The translations under genes were made by a program, and so were the position numbers. Shown here piece by piece: positions 40,204 through 48,976 of a stretch of DNA of 64,000 nt; the first letter of the stretch is position 1; each line of letters begins with the position of its first letter. Origin of the DNA: Candidatus Woesearchaeota archaeon (lineage in GTDB: Archaea; Nanobdellota; Nanobdellia; Woesearchaeales; UBA12501); assembly GCA_030651375.1 (NCBI GenBank), contig JAUSFM010000009.1:1-64000 (forward strand), written 5' to 3'. The notes below the pieces were generated by a model. It did no database searches and had not been told where the DNA came from. It saw only the letters and a list, made by a program, of their open reading frames with translations.

Positions 40204-40917
40204 ATGAAAATTCAAAAAGACACTATAAAAATTACGTTACTTCTGGTGCAGACGCTCCTTATTGTTGTTCTGATGTTCCAGGTCAGGGGAGTGAATAAAC
40301 TGCTTGCAGGCGGCGCAGGTGATGCGGGCAGTGCCGACAATGCAATCGCACCGAGCGGACCGGGGCCAGAACCAAGCGAGCCGCGCGTCAAGGACTTCAA
40401 GGTACTCGAAGACGATGATGCGGTCTTGGGCGACAAGAAAGCGCCGGTAACAATTGTTGAATTCAGCGACTTTGAGTGCCCGTTCTGCGGACGGTTCCAC
40501 CAGCAGACCTTTCCACAGATTAACGAAAACTACATCAAAACTGGCAAAGTGAAGCTCATCCTCCGTGACTTCCCGCTCGGCTTCCACGCAGAAGCGCAGA
40601 AAGCAGCAGAAGCAGCTGAATGCGCCGGAGAAGAAGGAAAGTACTACGAAATGAGCGACAAGCTGTTCAATGACGGCGTGCAGGGTGGTGTTGCGTCATT
40701 CAAGATATTCGCCGCAGACATCGGCTTGAACACCGCGAAGTTTAACGACTGCCTTGACTCAGGAAAGATGGCCAGCGAAGTGAAGAAGGACATGGCTGAC
40801 GGCGCACAGTATGGCGTGTCGGGAACACCCGCGTTCTTCATCAACGGCCAGCTCATTTCAGGAGCGCAACCGTACTCGGCTTTCCAACAGGTGATTGAGC
40901 AGGCGTTGAACAAATAA
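40204..40917 (+). CDS. Membrane-anchored DsbA-family thiol oxidoreductase
   Basis: A 237-residue protein: an N-terminal membrane helix (about 10-28), a Gly/Pro/Ala linker, and a thioredoxin-fold with helical insert typical of DsbA. Active site FECPFCGRF (Cys92, Cys95), cis-Pro loop GVSGTPAFFING. It would introduce or shuffle disulfides outside the cell, reoxidised by VKOR (two are encoded at 48977-49910). Strong GGGAGGT ribosome site 6 nt before the ATG. Confidence 0.92.
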   Translation: MKIQKDTIKITLLLVQTLLIVVLMFQVRGVNKLLAGGAGDAGSADNAIAPSGPGPEPSEPRVKDFKVLEDDDAVLGDKKAPVTIVEFSDFECPFCGRFHQQTFPQINENYIKTGKVKLILRDFPLGFHAEAQKAAEAAECAGEEGKYYEMSDKLFNDGVQGGVASFKIFAADIGLNTAKFNDCLDSGKMASEVKKDMADGAQYGVSGTPAFFINGQLISGAQPYSAFQQVIEQALNK

Positions 40918-40988
40918 ATTTTTTATTTTTCTCTTTTTTCTCTCAAAAAAAACAAACAATATAAAGAGACGGCTATCTCGTGACTGAT

Positions 40989-42161
40989 ATGTACACCACT
41001 GACGAAGTTCTTGCAGCGCACAAAAAAGCAGGGGGAAAATTGGCCGTCACGCCAACCGTCTCTCTCGCTACAAAAAAAGATTTGAGCATTGCCTACACGC
41101 CCGGCGTCGCAGAGATATGCCGGCTCATCGCCAAAAATCCGAGCGAGGCGTATGAGTACACTATTAAAAAAAACGCCGTTGCCGTGGTCACCGACGGCAG
41201 TGCGGTGCTCGGCTTGGGCAACATCGGCCCAGAAGCAGCGCTGCCCGTAATGGAAGGAAAAGCAATCCTCTTCAAACAATTCGGTGGCGTTGACGCCTAT
41301 CCAATCTGCCTGAATACGCAGAATCCCGACGAAATCGTTTCAATTGTCAAGGCAATCGCGCCTGGATTTGGCGGCATCAATCTGGAAGACATTTCTGCGC
41401 CGCGCTGTTTTGAAATCGAAGAAAAGCTGCAGGACATCGGCATTCCCGTGCTTCATGACGACCAGCACGGCACGGCAATCGTTGTGCTTGCAGGATTGCT
41501 GAACGCGTGCAAAGTGACCAAACGGAAGATTGAAGACGTTCGCGTGGTTATCAATGGGGCAGGCGCTGCGGGCACTGCAATTTGCAACATCCTTACTGAC
41601 GACACTGCAGGTACGAACGGTAGTGTGCATGTCAAAGACGTGATTGTGTGCGACACCAAGGGCATCATTGGCCATCACCGTAAAGACCTTCCCGAGTATA
41701 AGAAAAAAATTGCCGACCGCACCAATACTGGAAAAAGAGCAGGCACATTGCAGGACGCACTCAAGGGTGCAGACGTGTTCATTGGCGTTTCAGCGCCGAA
41801 TGTACTTTCAGAAACAATGATTAAGGGGATGAACAACCATCCGATTATTTTTGCCATGGCAAACCCCGTGCCGGAGATTATGCCCGACAAAGCGCACCAT
41901 GCCGGCGCAGCGGTCGTGGCAACCGGACGCAGTGATTTTCCGAATCAGGTGAATAACGCGCTGGTTTTTCCCGGCCTGTTCCGTGGTGCACTCGACAGCC
42001 GGATACCGCGCTTCACACCAGCGATGAAAATTGCTGCAGCGTACGCGCTTGCTGCGTGTGTCACGAGCCCAACCGCAGAAAAAATTGTGCCCACTCTTTT
42101 TGAGAAGAATGTAGCGTTGAGTATTGCAGCGGCTGTTGGTGAATTAGCACGCAAAAACTAA
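40989..42161 (+). CDS. NAD(P)-dependent malic enzyme
   Basis: A 390-residue short-form malic enzyme: SIAYTPGVAEICR, VTDGSAVLGLGNIGPEAALPVMEGKA, catalytic lysine in GKAILFK, NLEDISAPRCFEIE, HDDQHGTAIVV, the Rossmann INGAGAAGTAI and NALVFPGLFRGAL. It decarboxylates malate to pyruvate with NAD(P)H formation. I start at the ATG 30 nt after the TATAAAG box; a GTG 9 nt earlier is possible. Confidence 0.94.
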   Translation: MYTTDEVLAAHKKAGGKLAVTPTVSLATKKDLSIAYTPGVAEICRLIAKNPSEAYEYTIKKNAVAVVTDGSAVLGLGNIGPEAALPVMEGKAILFKQFGGVDAYPICLNTQNPDEIVSIVKAIAPGFGGINLEDISAPRCFEIEEKLQDIGIPVLHDDQHGTAIVVLAGLLNACKVTKRKIEDVRVVINGAGAAGTAICNILTDDTAGTNGSVHVKDVIVCDTKGIIGHHRKDLPEYKKKIADRTNTGKRAGTLQDALKGADVFIGVSAPNVLSETMIKGMNNHPIIFAMANPVPEIMPDKAHHAGAAVVATGRSDFPNQVNNALVFPGLFRGALDSRIPRFTPAMKIAAAYALAACVTSPTAEKIVPTLFEKNVALSIAAAVGELARKN

Positions 42162-42203
42162 TCAGAGAATAAGAAACTAATTGAATTCTTTTCACTTCAT
42201 GCG

Positions 42204-42587
42204 CTACATCGGATCGTAACAATATTCTCGGTCAGCAGTGCACACAACGCTTGTTTGGTCAGGTGCACACACATAGATACCTTCTCGCCGGCAGTTGCGA
42301 ACACCTGCATAACATGATATGCCGACCGGGAATATTTCGTCAATCAATCCGTTCGCGTTATTATCCTTGCCGTCACAGCGGTCTTCAAGTGACGCATCAA
42401 GGAGCGTACCTGCATCAGTGAGTGCTGCATCTTCTGGTGTTGATGCATCAGGCGCATTTTTTATTCCTCGTGCATTTCCAACAGAAATATACACTGATCC
42501 GATATCCATGTGTTCTTCGCCACACCGCGGAAGATATGCCAGAGCCAGGCTCAGTGCAAGTATTCCGGGCGCGAGATAGTTTTTCAT
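42204..42587 (-). CDS. Exported protein with MopE-like metal-binding motif
   Basis: A 127-residue protein with an N-terminal signal-like helix (MKNYLAPGILALSLALAYLP, then RCGEE) and a cysteine-rich C-terminal half. CDGKDNNANGLIDE matches the CDGxDNxCNGxxDE calcium/metal-binding motif of MopE-like secreted proteins, followed by CYAGVRNCRREGIYVC and CTADREYCYD. LPRC near residue 22 is a poor lipobox, so it is probably secreted or anchored rather than lipidated. Function unknown. Confidence 0.7.
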   Translation of the reverse strand: MKNYLAPGILALSLALAYLPRCGEEHMDIGSVYISVGNARGIKNAPDASTPEDAALTDAGTLLDASLEDRCDGKDNNANGLIDEIFPVGISCYAGVRNCRREGIYVCAPDQTSVVCTADREYCYDPM

Positions 42588-42743
42588 ATCTTCTTCGCTG
42601 CAGTAGAGTTATAAAAAATAATGGTGTCTAAGTCGCCACATCAAGCGTATTCCGGTGAATCACCCTGCTCTTCCTGAAGTGATAGATAAAAAACTATATA
42701 AAGGGTCAAATTTAAGGGGTAGTAAAGACTAAAGAGGTGAGCC

Positions 42744-42797
42744 ATGCCCGGCACCAAAAAACCAAAAAAGAAAAAAAATGTGTGCGAGTTCTGTTAA
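42744..42797 (+). CDS. 17-residue CxxC micropeptide / leader ORF
   Basis: A mini-ORF with a strong GAGGTGA ribosome site 4-5 nt upstream encodes MPGTKKPKKKKNVCEFC and stops 1 nt before the next ATG. It is basic and ends in CEFC, a thiol pair like those of the redox proteins around it. It could be a functional micropeptide, or a leader ORF whose translation sets expression of the membrane protein behind it. The ribosome site clearly serves this frame rather than the downstream one. Confidence 0.55.
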   Translation: MPGTKKPKKKKNVCEFC

Positions 42798-42798
42798 A

Positions 42799-43635
42799 AT
42801 GAGCAGACAGCTTTTTTTCTGTTTTTTTATTTTTGTACTCGTGCTCGGTAGTTTCGTGAGTGCGCATGAAGAAGAAAGTGCGTACAACACCGATGGCCAA
42901 AATCGGCTGTACTATCAGACACGAACGCTTTCAATGAAACTCCTGATTAGCGCTACAATTATTATTACTGCCTTTGTTGCGTATGCAATTGCCAACAACC
43001 ATTCTGGCCTCACGCACAACAAGAAAAAAATTCTGTTTCTTGGCATTGCAGTCCCCGCACTCATCGCAACCATTGTTCTCGCCTACGCAACCGTCTATCT
43101 CAACGTGGTTTCAGAAACAAAAGGGCCGGTGCACTGGCATGCTGACTTTGAAATCTGGAACTGCGGCGAAAAAATTGACCTGAAAAATCCGGAAGGATTC
43201 ACCAACCGGATTGGCACGCCGGTATTCCACGAGCACAGCGATGACCGCATCCATGTTGAAGGCGTACTGATTGACAAAAGCGACGCGAACCTCGGACGGT
43301 TTTTCAACGTCACCAGCGGCCTGCTGACGCAGGAAAAAATGCGCGTGCCGACCAACACTGGGTTTGTTGAAGCAACAAATGGTGAATCATGCAATGGTGT
43401 GCCGGCAAAACTGCAGGTATTTCTTTTTCACGTAACCAATCCAGAACAGGACAAGGAATGGGTGTACGAGCAGAAAAAAATTGAACATTTTGACGACTAT
43501 GTGCTGGCACCGCAATCTCTCGTGCCACCGGGTGACTGCATCATTGTCGAATTCGGCCCTGAAAAAGAAAAAACAACAAACCTCTGCGAAACATATCGTA
43601 TCGCAGAATCACGGGGTGAGCTCCGTGGCCGTTGA
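42799..43635 (+). CDS. Membrane protein with exported domain
   Basis: A 278-residue protein: a signal-like helix (4-20, LFFCFFIFVLVLGSFVSA), two more membrane helices (about 45-60 and 75-97) and an outer domain with VHWHADFEIWNCGEKID, FHEHSDDRIHVEGV, SCNGV and GDCIIVEFG. Repeated His (HWHAD, HEHSDDRIH) and Cys suggest metal or redox chemistry. Similar H.DFEI..CG proteins occur near CcdA-like genes in other tiny-genome microbes, as I recall. It overlaps the CcdA gene and is probably functionally linked. Confidence 0.7.
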   Translation: MSRQLFFCFFIFVLVLGSFVSAHEEESAYNTDGQNRLYYQTRTLSMKLLISATIIITAFVAYAIANNHSGLTHNKKKILFLGIAVPALIATIVLAYATVYLNVVSETKGPVHWHADFEIWNCGEKIDLKNPEGFTNRIGTPVFHEHSDDRIHVEGVLIDKSDANLGRFFNVTSGLLTQEKMRVPTNTGFVEATNGESCNGVPAKLQVFLFHVTNPEQDKEWVYEQKKIEHFDDYVLAPQSLVPPGDCIIVEFGPEKEKTTNLCETYRIAESRGELRGR

Positions 43636-44335
43636 AGCATACCTCCCTACGTTTGGCATCGTGACGGGAACCGCGATAATTGACGCGATAAACCCGTGCG
43701 CCATCGGCGTGCTCATTTTGATGCTGTCCGTGCTGATGGGCTCAAAAAAGACTATCGGCAGAATGCTCCTCCTCGGTTTTTTGTACATCGGTGCCGTAAT
43801 GCTGACGTACCTTCTTGCCGGACTTGGTTTGCTGTATTTCCTTACAAAAATTCCGCTCTGGGTTACTGAATATATCGCCATCAGTGTTGGCGTGCTGATT
43901 GTGTTTGCCGGCTTGCTTGAGGTCAAGGATTATTTTTGGTATGGGAAATGGTTTTCGCTTTCGATACCGGCAAGCATGGCAAAAAAACTTCATCAGTACA
44001 GTACTAAAACAACAATTTTTGGCATCATCTTTTTAGGCGTCTTTGTTGCCGGCGTTGAGCTCCCCTGTACAGGCGCGCCGTATTTGGCGATTATTACCAT
44101 GCTTTCACAGTATTTTGACTTCAGCGCGTTCCTAATGCTGGTGTGGTACAACTTTGTCTTTGTCTCGCCGCTCATCATAATTTTGCTGCTCGTTGCCACG
44201 GGCACGAAACTGCACAAAGTCAAGAAATGGAAACAGGAAAGCAGGGGAATGATGCGGCTTGCCATTGGCCTGATGCTGATTGCCATGGGCTGGCTGCTCA
44301 TGCTCATCGCCAATGGAACTATCAACTTTGGGTGA
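43625..44335 (+). CDS. CcdA/DsbD-type transmembrane thiol transporter
   Basis: A 236-residue protein with about six membrane helices. IDAINPCAIGVL and AGVELPCTGAPYLA carry the two buried cysteines, each followed by the helix-breaking prolines of the CcdA family, which passes reducing equivalents from cytosolic thioredoxin to the outside. I start at GTG, 5 nt after GGGGTGA; another GTG 9 nt earlier is possible. It overlaps the upstream gene by 11 nt. Confidence 0.9.
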   Translation: MAVEAYLPTFGIVTGTAIIDAINPCAIGVLILMLSVLMGSKKTIGRMLLLGFLYIGAVMLTYLLAGLGLLYFLTKIPLWVTEYIAISVGVLIVFAGLLEVKDYFWYGKWFSLSIPASMAKKLHQYSTKTTIFGIIFLGVFVAGVELPCTGAPYLAIITMLSQYFDFSAFLMLVWYNFVFVSPLIIILLLVATGTKLHKVKKWKQESRGMMRLAIGLMLIAMGWLLMLIANGTINFG

Positions 44336-44339
44336 ACAC

Positions 44340-44660
44340 ATGAAAAAGAACACGAAAAAAAACAAACCGAAAGCACGGCAAAAAACGTGCACGCATTGCA
44401 TTGTCAAGCGCCATGGGCGCATGGAAGAATTCGACGAACGCAAAGTATATGCGACCTGCTACCGCGCGTGCAAGGATGCGTCTCTTGACGACAAAAAGGC
44501 GGAAAAAATATGCAGCAGCGTGGCAACACAACTTAAAAAATGGGCAGGCACAAAAAAATGCGTTATGTCAGATGCAATCTTTGCCCAGCTGGCACGCGCG
44601 CTCAGAAAACACGACAAGAATGCGGCGTTTATGTACGAGACGCATCGAGATATTTGCTGA
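44340..44660 (+). CDS. ATP-cone domain protein
   Basis: A 106-residue protein: basic N-terminus, CTHCIVKRHGRMEEFDERKVYATCYRACKDA..., ending MYETHRDIC. VKRHGRMEEFDERKV plus the following helices match the ATP-cone (nucleotide-sensing) domain of NrdR and ribonucleotide reductases; the CTHC pair in front could hold zinc, as in NrdR, but only one CxxC is seen. GGGTGA precedes the ATG, just after the ccdA stop. It may be a regulator of nucleotide or redox genes. Confidence 0.8.
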   Translation: MKKNTKKNKPKARQKTCTHCIVKRHGRMEEFDERKVYATCYRACKDASLDDKKAEKICSSVATQLKKWAGTKKCVMSDAIFAQLARALRKHDKNAAFMYETHRDIC

Positions 44661-44688
44661 AAAAATGAAAAAAGAAGAAATAAAAGAT

Positions 44689-44886
44689 TTATTTGGTATG
44701 TATTCCCAGTGTCTTCTGCAGCCAGCAGTAGCCCACAAAGCTTTCAACCAAAGCAATCCAGCCAACAATCAGCACGAGCCAGTTTGCCCATTCTGCTCCA
44801 TAACTTGGCGCCCACGGGCCAAGCCACCAGAATGCCAGCGCAAAGCGCAAAACCCGGTCAACACTGTTCAAATTTTGAGTAACCAT
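44689..44886 (-). CDS. DUF2892-family small inner-membrane protein
   Basis: A 65-residue protein: NLNSVDRVLRFALAFWWLG then WANWLVLIVGWIALVESFVGYCWLQKTLGI, the two-helix DUF2892 (YgaP-C-terminal-like) pattern with the conserved R near the start and CWL...LGI near the end. Family members often accompany rhodanese or thiol-redox proteins. GAGGTG and TTTTATATAC precede the ATG. Confidence 0.8.
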   Translation of the reverse strand: MVTQNLNSVDRVLRFALAFWWLGPWAPSYGAEWANWLVLIVGWIALVESFVGYCWLQKTLGIHTK

Positions 44887-44999
44887 TGAACACCTCTTTT
44901 TTCAAACGTAAAGAAAACTAAGTATATAAAATCAGCGGAAAAGCAAACGCGAAACCAGTTTCGCAAACATTTATAAGTCCTTTCACGCTTTGCTAAATC

Positions 45000-45626
45000 A
45001 TGGACAAATTCCTTCCAGCAGCGCGGTTCAACGCATTAGCTGAACGATATGATTTTATCTGTGAGTGGGTAGGTTTTGATACAACATATCGGCAAAACAT
45101 AATTGACGCGCTCCATCTTCCCAACAAAAAAATGCGCGTGCTGGATGTTGGATGCGGTACGGGAACGCTTGCGGTTGAACTCAAAAAAGAAAAAGCAAAC
45201 GTCGAGGTACACGGCGTTGACCCGGATGAGAAGATTCTTGCATTGGCACGAAAAAAAATTGCCAAGAATAAGATGGAAGTGCACCTGAACAAAGCATATG
45301 CCCAGAAACTCCCGTTTCCCGACCGCCATTTTGACGCCGCTTACAGTTCACTGGTGTGGCACCATATTCCTGATCATGCAAAACAGGACTGTTTTGATGA
45401 AATTTTTCGCGTGCTGAAAAAAGGAGGCGTGTTCGTGCTGTCTGATTTTGGAAAACCGAAGCATTGGTGGCTGCCATCATACTCCCATTTTGCACGGTTC
45501 TTTGAAGAAGGAAAAGCGAATTATGACGGATTGATGCCGACGATGATGGAGACGGCTGGATTTGAACTAATTACCAGCAAGCCGTTGAAAAACAGCATCG
45601 AACTTCTGGTGGGAAGAAAGCCTTGA
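45000..45626 (+). CDS. SAM-dependent methyltransferase (UbiE-like)
   Basis: A 208-residue class I methyltransferase: motif I VLDVGCGTGTLAVELKK, the acidic GVDPDEKIL, LPFPDRHFDAAYSSLVWHHI and LKKGGVFVLSDFG. The layout resembles UbiE/COQ5 methyltransferases; substrate unknown. CATTTATAAG lies about 30 nt before the ATG. Confidence 0.88.
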   Translation: MDKFLPAARFNALAERYDFICEWVGFDTTYRQNIIDALHLPNKKMRVLDVGCGTGTLAVELKKEKANVEVHGVDPDEKILALARKKIAKNKMEVHLNKAYAQKLPFPDRHFDAAYSSLVWHHIPDHAKQDCFDEIFRVLKKGGVFVLSDFGKPKHWWLPSYSHFARFFEEGKANYDGLMPTMMETAGFELITSKPLKNSIELLVGRKP

Positions 45627-45656
45627 ATGGTGCTTCCCCAGAATGCATACATGCGA

Positions 45657-46634
45657 CTAATCAGCATCGACATACTCAAATACGTCCTTGGAAACAAGGG
45701 TGATAAGATTCTTTGCCTCTCTGAATGGTATGTCCCTAGTCATTACGCAAATGATGTACGGGTTATTTGGATAGTACACAACACCACAATCATGAAGCCC
45801 ATAATCACTTACGCCAAATTTATGTGCAACCTGAACTTCAACAGGTATGCCTGCAGATAATAAATCTTCTCTTTGTGTATCAGTTGTTACATCAAGTGCC
45901 AGTTCAGATGATTTAGGCGAAAGATACGAAGAAAAGTATAACGCCTTAAAAAAACGACTATATCCCCGTGGAGTAACGTACACCGTGGTATTTCGATTTT
46001 CAATCTGGGGCATACCAACATGCGCAAAAACACTGTTCAGATCTGCATCAGACAATTGGCGTAGCACTGCATTTTTAGCAGTATTGTCAGATGCGAGTAT
46101 CATCTCTTTTAAGAATTCTATCGAAGTAAACTCTGTTCCAACTGGTTTTTTATATAATTCGCCTGAATTTTTATCTACATCTGCTGAAATCAAGGAGATT
46201 GTATCGTTCAAACGTATCTGCTCTCGGTCAACTTTTTTAAGAAAACCAATCATAATCGGCATTTTTAAAAGACTCGCTGGAATAAACGCATCTCGTTCAT
46301 TTATACCCATCCACGCACCAGTACGCAAATCTTGTACAAAGATACCGACCTGGCTGATATTATTTTTTGGTTCAATGTCAGAAGTGAGTTTTTCTTTAAG
46401 GCCATAATAATGGAGGCGAAGGCGTAGCGGTTGGTTACCTGAATCAACTGGGGTGGCAGTTAAATGATTTATATAGCGATACGGGGCTCTGTCCGGAGTG
46501 GGAATGTTGTTCGTTTGCATCTGTTTCAGCAACAAAAAGAGATTCGTTGTAATCAAAATGAGCAATAGAATAATGCCTATCATAATTACCCTTTTCTTTC
46601 CTTTCTTAAGCTCGCTATTTTCAGAAAATTCCAT
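45657..46634 (-). CDS. Membrane-anchored class A beta-lactamase-like serine hydrolase
   Basis: A 325-residue protein: cytosolic basic N-terminus, one membrane helix (about 15-37), and an outer penicillin-recognising fold: PASLLKMPIM (SxxK, Ser121, Lys124), the SDN motif in LASDNTAKNAVL and a KTG-like HKFGVSDYG. No clear ExxLN omega-loop, so true beta-lactamase activity is doubtful; archaea do not make peptidoglycan. Start MEFSENS is 29 nt after TTTATATA. A peptidase or esterase of the exported space is more likely. Confidence 0.82.
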   Translation of the reverse strand: MEFSENSELKKGKKRVIMIGIILLLILITTNLFLLLKQMQTNNIPTPDRAPYRYINHLTATPVDSGNQPLRLRLHYYGLKEKLTSDIEPKNNISQVGIFVQDLRTGAWMGINERDAFIPASLLKMPIMIGFLKKVDREQIRLNDTISLISADVDKNSGELYKKPVGTEFTSIEFLKEMILASDNTAKNAVLRQLSDADLNSVFAHVGMPQIENRNTTVYVTPRGYSRFFKALYFSSYLSPKSSELALDVTTDTQREDLLSAGIPVEVQVAHKFGVSDYGLHDCGVVYYPNNPYIICVMTRDIPFREAKNLITLVSKDVFEYVDAD

Positions 46635-46838
46635 ACCAGTCTCATCTTTTCGTGGTATATAAAAAGTTTTTGCAAAACTCACAAAAAATAAACTATAGTT
46701 TTATACCTTAGTTCTTCATCTATTTTTGGTATGGTGCCGAAGGCAGATTTGAAATGACCGCAAGGAAGCAATACTCCACCCGCATTAAGATTCTTCTAAG
46801 GAGAAAGCCTTAAATACCTCTTTTCTGTTGCGTGTTCC

Positions 46839-48317
46839 ATGCGCATCGAAAACTGGCCGATTCATTTCGGCAATCTCGTCAAAAAGGGAAACCTTGACAG
46901 CAACGTCGTCGTTATTACATTATGGACTCCGATGAAAATTGTTGAGCCCCAGCTTCGCTCTGACAGTTACGCGGTGTTGAGCCAGCTGTATTCAAAAGAC
47001 ACAGGGCTCAATGCGCTGGTTCGTGGCTGCCTTTCAAACACGGCAATTCGGTATGTCATCGTTACCGGACAAGACTTGTCAGGCAGCGGACAGGCACTTC
47101 TCAATCTGAAAAACAACGGTGTTGATGCAACCAGCAATATTATCGGCAGTACCAATTCAGTGGTTGACAAAGAAATCCCGAAAGAAGCAGTCGAATTATT
47201 CAGAAAAAACGTTGATATTGTTGACGCGCGGACAGTTCCATTTCCCCAACTGCAAGCACTGATTGATTCTCTTCCAAAAAAATCTGAGTATGGGCAACCA
47301 CGGGTGTTTCCTGAGGCAAAAATCGAAGTGCCGGAAACCCAGCCGAGCGAGCACGTTGGATTCAAGGTTCGCGCAAAGAAAATTGGCGAGGCGTGGCTCC
47401 AAGCTCTCCAGCTGATTATGAAATTTGGCGCAGTAAAAGAAAGCCAGCGCGGCGAAAAGCAGAAGGAAGTAATGGAACTGATGATAAGCGTGACGGATGA
47501 AAACCCGGACGCTATCAGCTGGAAAGAATATTTCAATTTCACGCAGGAAGACCTTGAAAATTATTATCCCCAAGTCTTAAGCCCGCAAACCCTTGATGTA
47601 AAATATACCTACGGCAGCAGGCTGATGAACTATCATTCTATTGACCAGATTCAGTCAATTATTGATGAACTAAAAAAAGCGCCACACAGCAGACGGGCAG
47701 TTGCCGTGCTCTGGGATGTTGAAAAAGACAGTGCAAGCGAAGACCCACCCTGTTTTAATCTATTGCAGGCGCTGATACAAAACAACAAACTCTTTTTGAT
47801 TATGTACATCCGAAGCAATGACATGTATGACGCGTGGCCGCGCAACGCATTCGCGTTGAGAAAACTCCAACAGCGCATTGCACAAGAAGTTGGCTGTGCC
47901 ATGGGCCATCTCATTACGCTCTCGGGTAGTGCGCACATTTATGAGCGCAGCTTCAAACAAGTTGATGAACTGCTGAAAGACTACCCAGTTGCGGATAACG
48001 TCGAATTCGACCTTCCCGGAAAGCTGATGCAGGACCCGCGGGGCAACATTACGATTTCAATTACTGGGACAGAGATAAAACTAAGCCACCTGACACCGGA
48101 CGGCAAACGCATTGATGAGCATACAGCAAAAAGTGCAAAAGATGCAATGTTTTGGCTGACGTGGCAGCAAAAAATTATTGATGTCTACCACGCGTTATAC
48201 CTTGGCAGGGAATTGGAAAAAGCAGAAATGGCACTCCAGCTGGGCATCCATTACGTTCAGGACAAGCCATTGGATATGAAAGAGATTATGCAGGCACTGC
48301 AAAATAAGAAACTTTAA
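46839..48317 (+). CDS. thyA: Thymidylate synthase with N-terminal MtrA-like domain
   Basis: A 492-residue two-domain protein. Residues about 1-200 (DUF4346-type, ENWPIHFGNLVKKGNLDSNVVV...) resemble a domain found fused to thymidylate synthase in some archaea. The C-terminal ThyA part has PHSRRAVAVLWD (Arg pair), DPPCFN with the catalytic Cys, FLIMYIRSNDMYDAWPRN (dUMP site) and SGSAHIYE. It methylates dUMP with a folate/pterin C1 donor. TTAAATAC lies about 30 nt upstream. Confidence 0.9.
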   Translation: MRIENWPIHFGNLVKKGNLDSNVVVITLWTPMKIVEPQLRSDSYAVLSQLYSKDTGLNALVRGCLSNTAIRYVIVTGQDLSGSGQALLNLKNNGVDATSNIIGSTNSVVDKEIPKEAVELFRKNVDIVDARTVPFPQLQALIDSLPKKSEYGQPRVFPEAKIEVPETQPSEHVGFKVRAKKIGEAWLQALQLIMKFGAVKESQRGEKQKEVMELMISVTDENPDAISWKEYFNFTQEDLENYYPQVLSPQTLDVKYTYGSRLMNYHSIDQIQSIIDELKKAPHSRRAVAVLWDVEKDSASEDPPCFNLLQALIQNNKLFLIMYIRSNDMYDAWPRNAFALRKLQQRIAQEVGCAMGHLITLSGSAHIYERSFKQVDELLKDYPVADNVEFDLPGKLMQDPRGNITISITGTEIKLSHLTPDGKRIDEHTAKSAKDAMFWLTWQQKIIDVYHALYLGRELEKAEMALQLGIHYVQDKPLDMKEIMQALQNKKL

Positions 48318-48349
48318 AAAAGAGGACTATTATTTCTGTTCTTGGTGAT

Positions 48350-48961
48350 ATGCCTATGAACCCTATGAAAAAAATACTAACAGCACTAACTATTCTTTCA
48401 CTGCTCATGCTTGTTGGATGCGCAACACAAGAAGCGCCATCAGCAGCGGCACCAACACAGGCACCGTCAAAAGTTGTTGAGATTGCTGACTCTGCTGATG
48501 CAGGGGAGCCAGAAGAAGAAACTACTCCTGAAACCGAGGATCAAGAAATAGAAGATCAAGAATCAGAAGATGAAGAAATAGAAGATGAGCAAATAGAAGA
48601 TGAAGAACTAAAAGGGGCAGAAAGTACGCCAGAAACAGATATTCCCTCTGAAGAACCCGTTTCTGTGTCTGCATCCACGGCCACGGTTCGTGAAATTACT
48701 ATGACTGCCAAGAATTGGGAGTTTGACCCGTCAACCATCGAAGTGAATAAAGGCGACCGCGTGGTGCTGACCATCACCAGCGTAGACGTCAAGCATGGCT
48801 TTTCCATTGACGACTTTGGCGTCGCAATCACGCTGGAACCTGGCAAAATCGTCACCACTGAATTTGTTGCCGACAAAGCAGGAACCTTTGATTTCTACTG
48901 CTCGGTCTACTGCGGGAGTGGACATCGAGACATGGTTGGAAAATTAGTAGTGAATGAATAG
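48350..48961 (+). CDS. Lipoprotein with CuA-type cupredoxin domain
   Basis: A 203-residue protein with a bacterial lipoprotein signal (ILTALTILSLLMLVGC, lipobox LVGC, Cys24), a long Glu/Asp/Pro/Ala-rich linker (30-110), and a C-terminal cupredoxin: WEFDPSTIEVNKGDRVVLTI, then His149, and YCSVYCGSGHRDM giving Cys184, Cys188, His192 and Met195, the ligand pattern of CuA in cytochrome oxidase subunit II and nitrous oxide reductase. It would carry or receive electrons on the cell surface. The linker suggests a flexible tether. LspA at 11548 could process it. Confidence 0.88.
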   Translation: MPMNPMKKILTALTILSLLMLVGCATQEAPSAAAPTQAPSKVVEIADSADAGEPEEETTPETEDQEIEDQESEDEEIEDEQIEDEELKGAESTPETDIPSEEPVSVSASTATVREITMTAKNWEFDPSTIEVNKGDRVVLTITSVDVKHGFSIDDFGVAITLEPGKIVTTEFVADKAGTFDFYCSVYCGSGHRDMVGKLVVNE

Positions 48962-48976
48962 ATTTTATTTTTTTTA

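Noticed and set aside
42204-42587. Calling the MopE-like protein a lipoprotein
   Set aside because: The residues before Cys22 (LPR) do not fit a lipobox, unlike LVGC at 48350.
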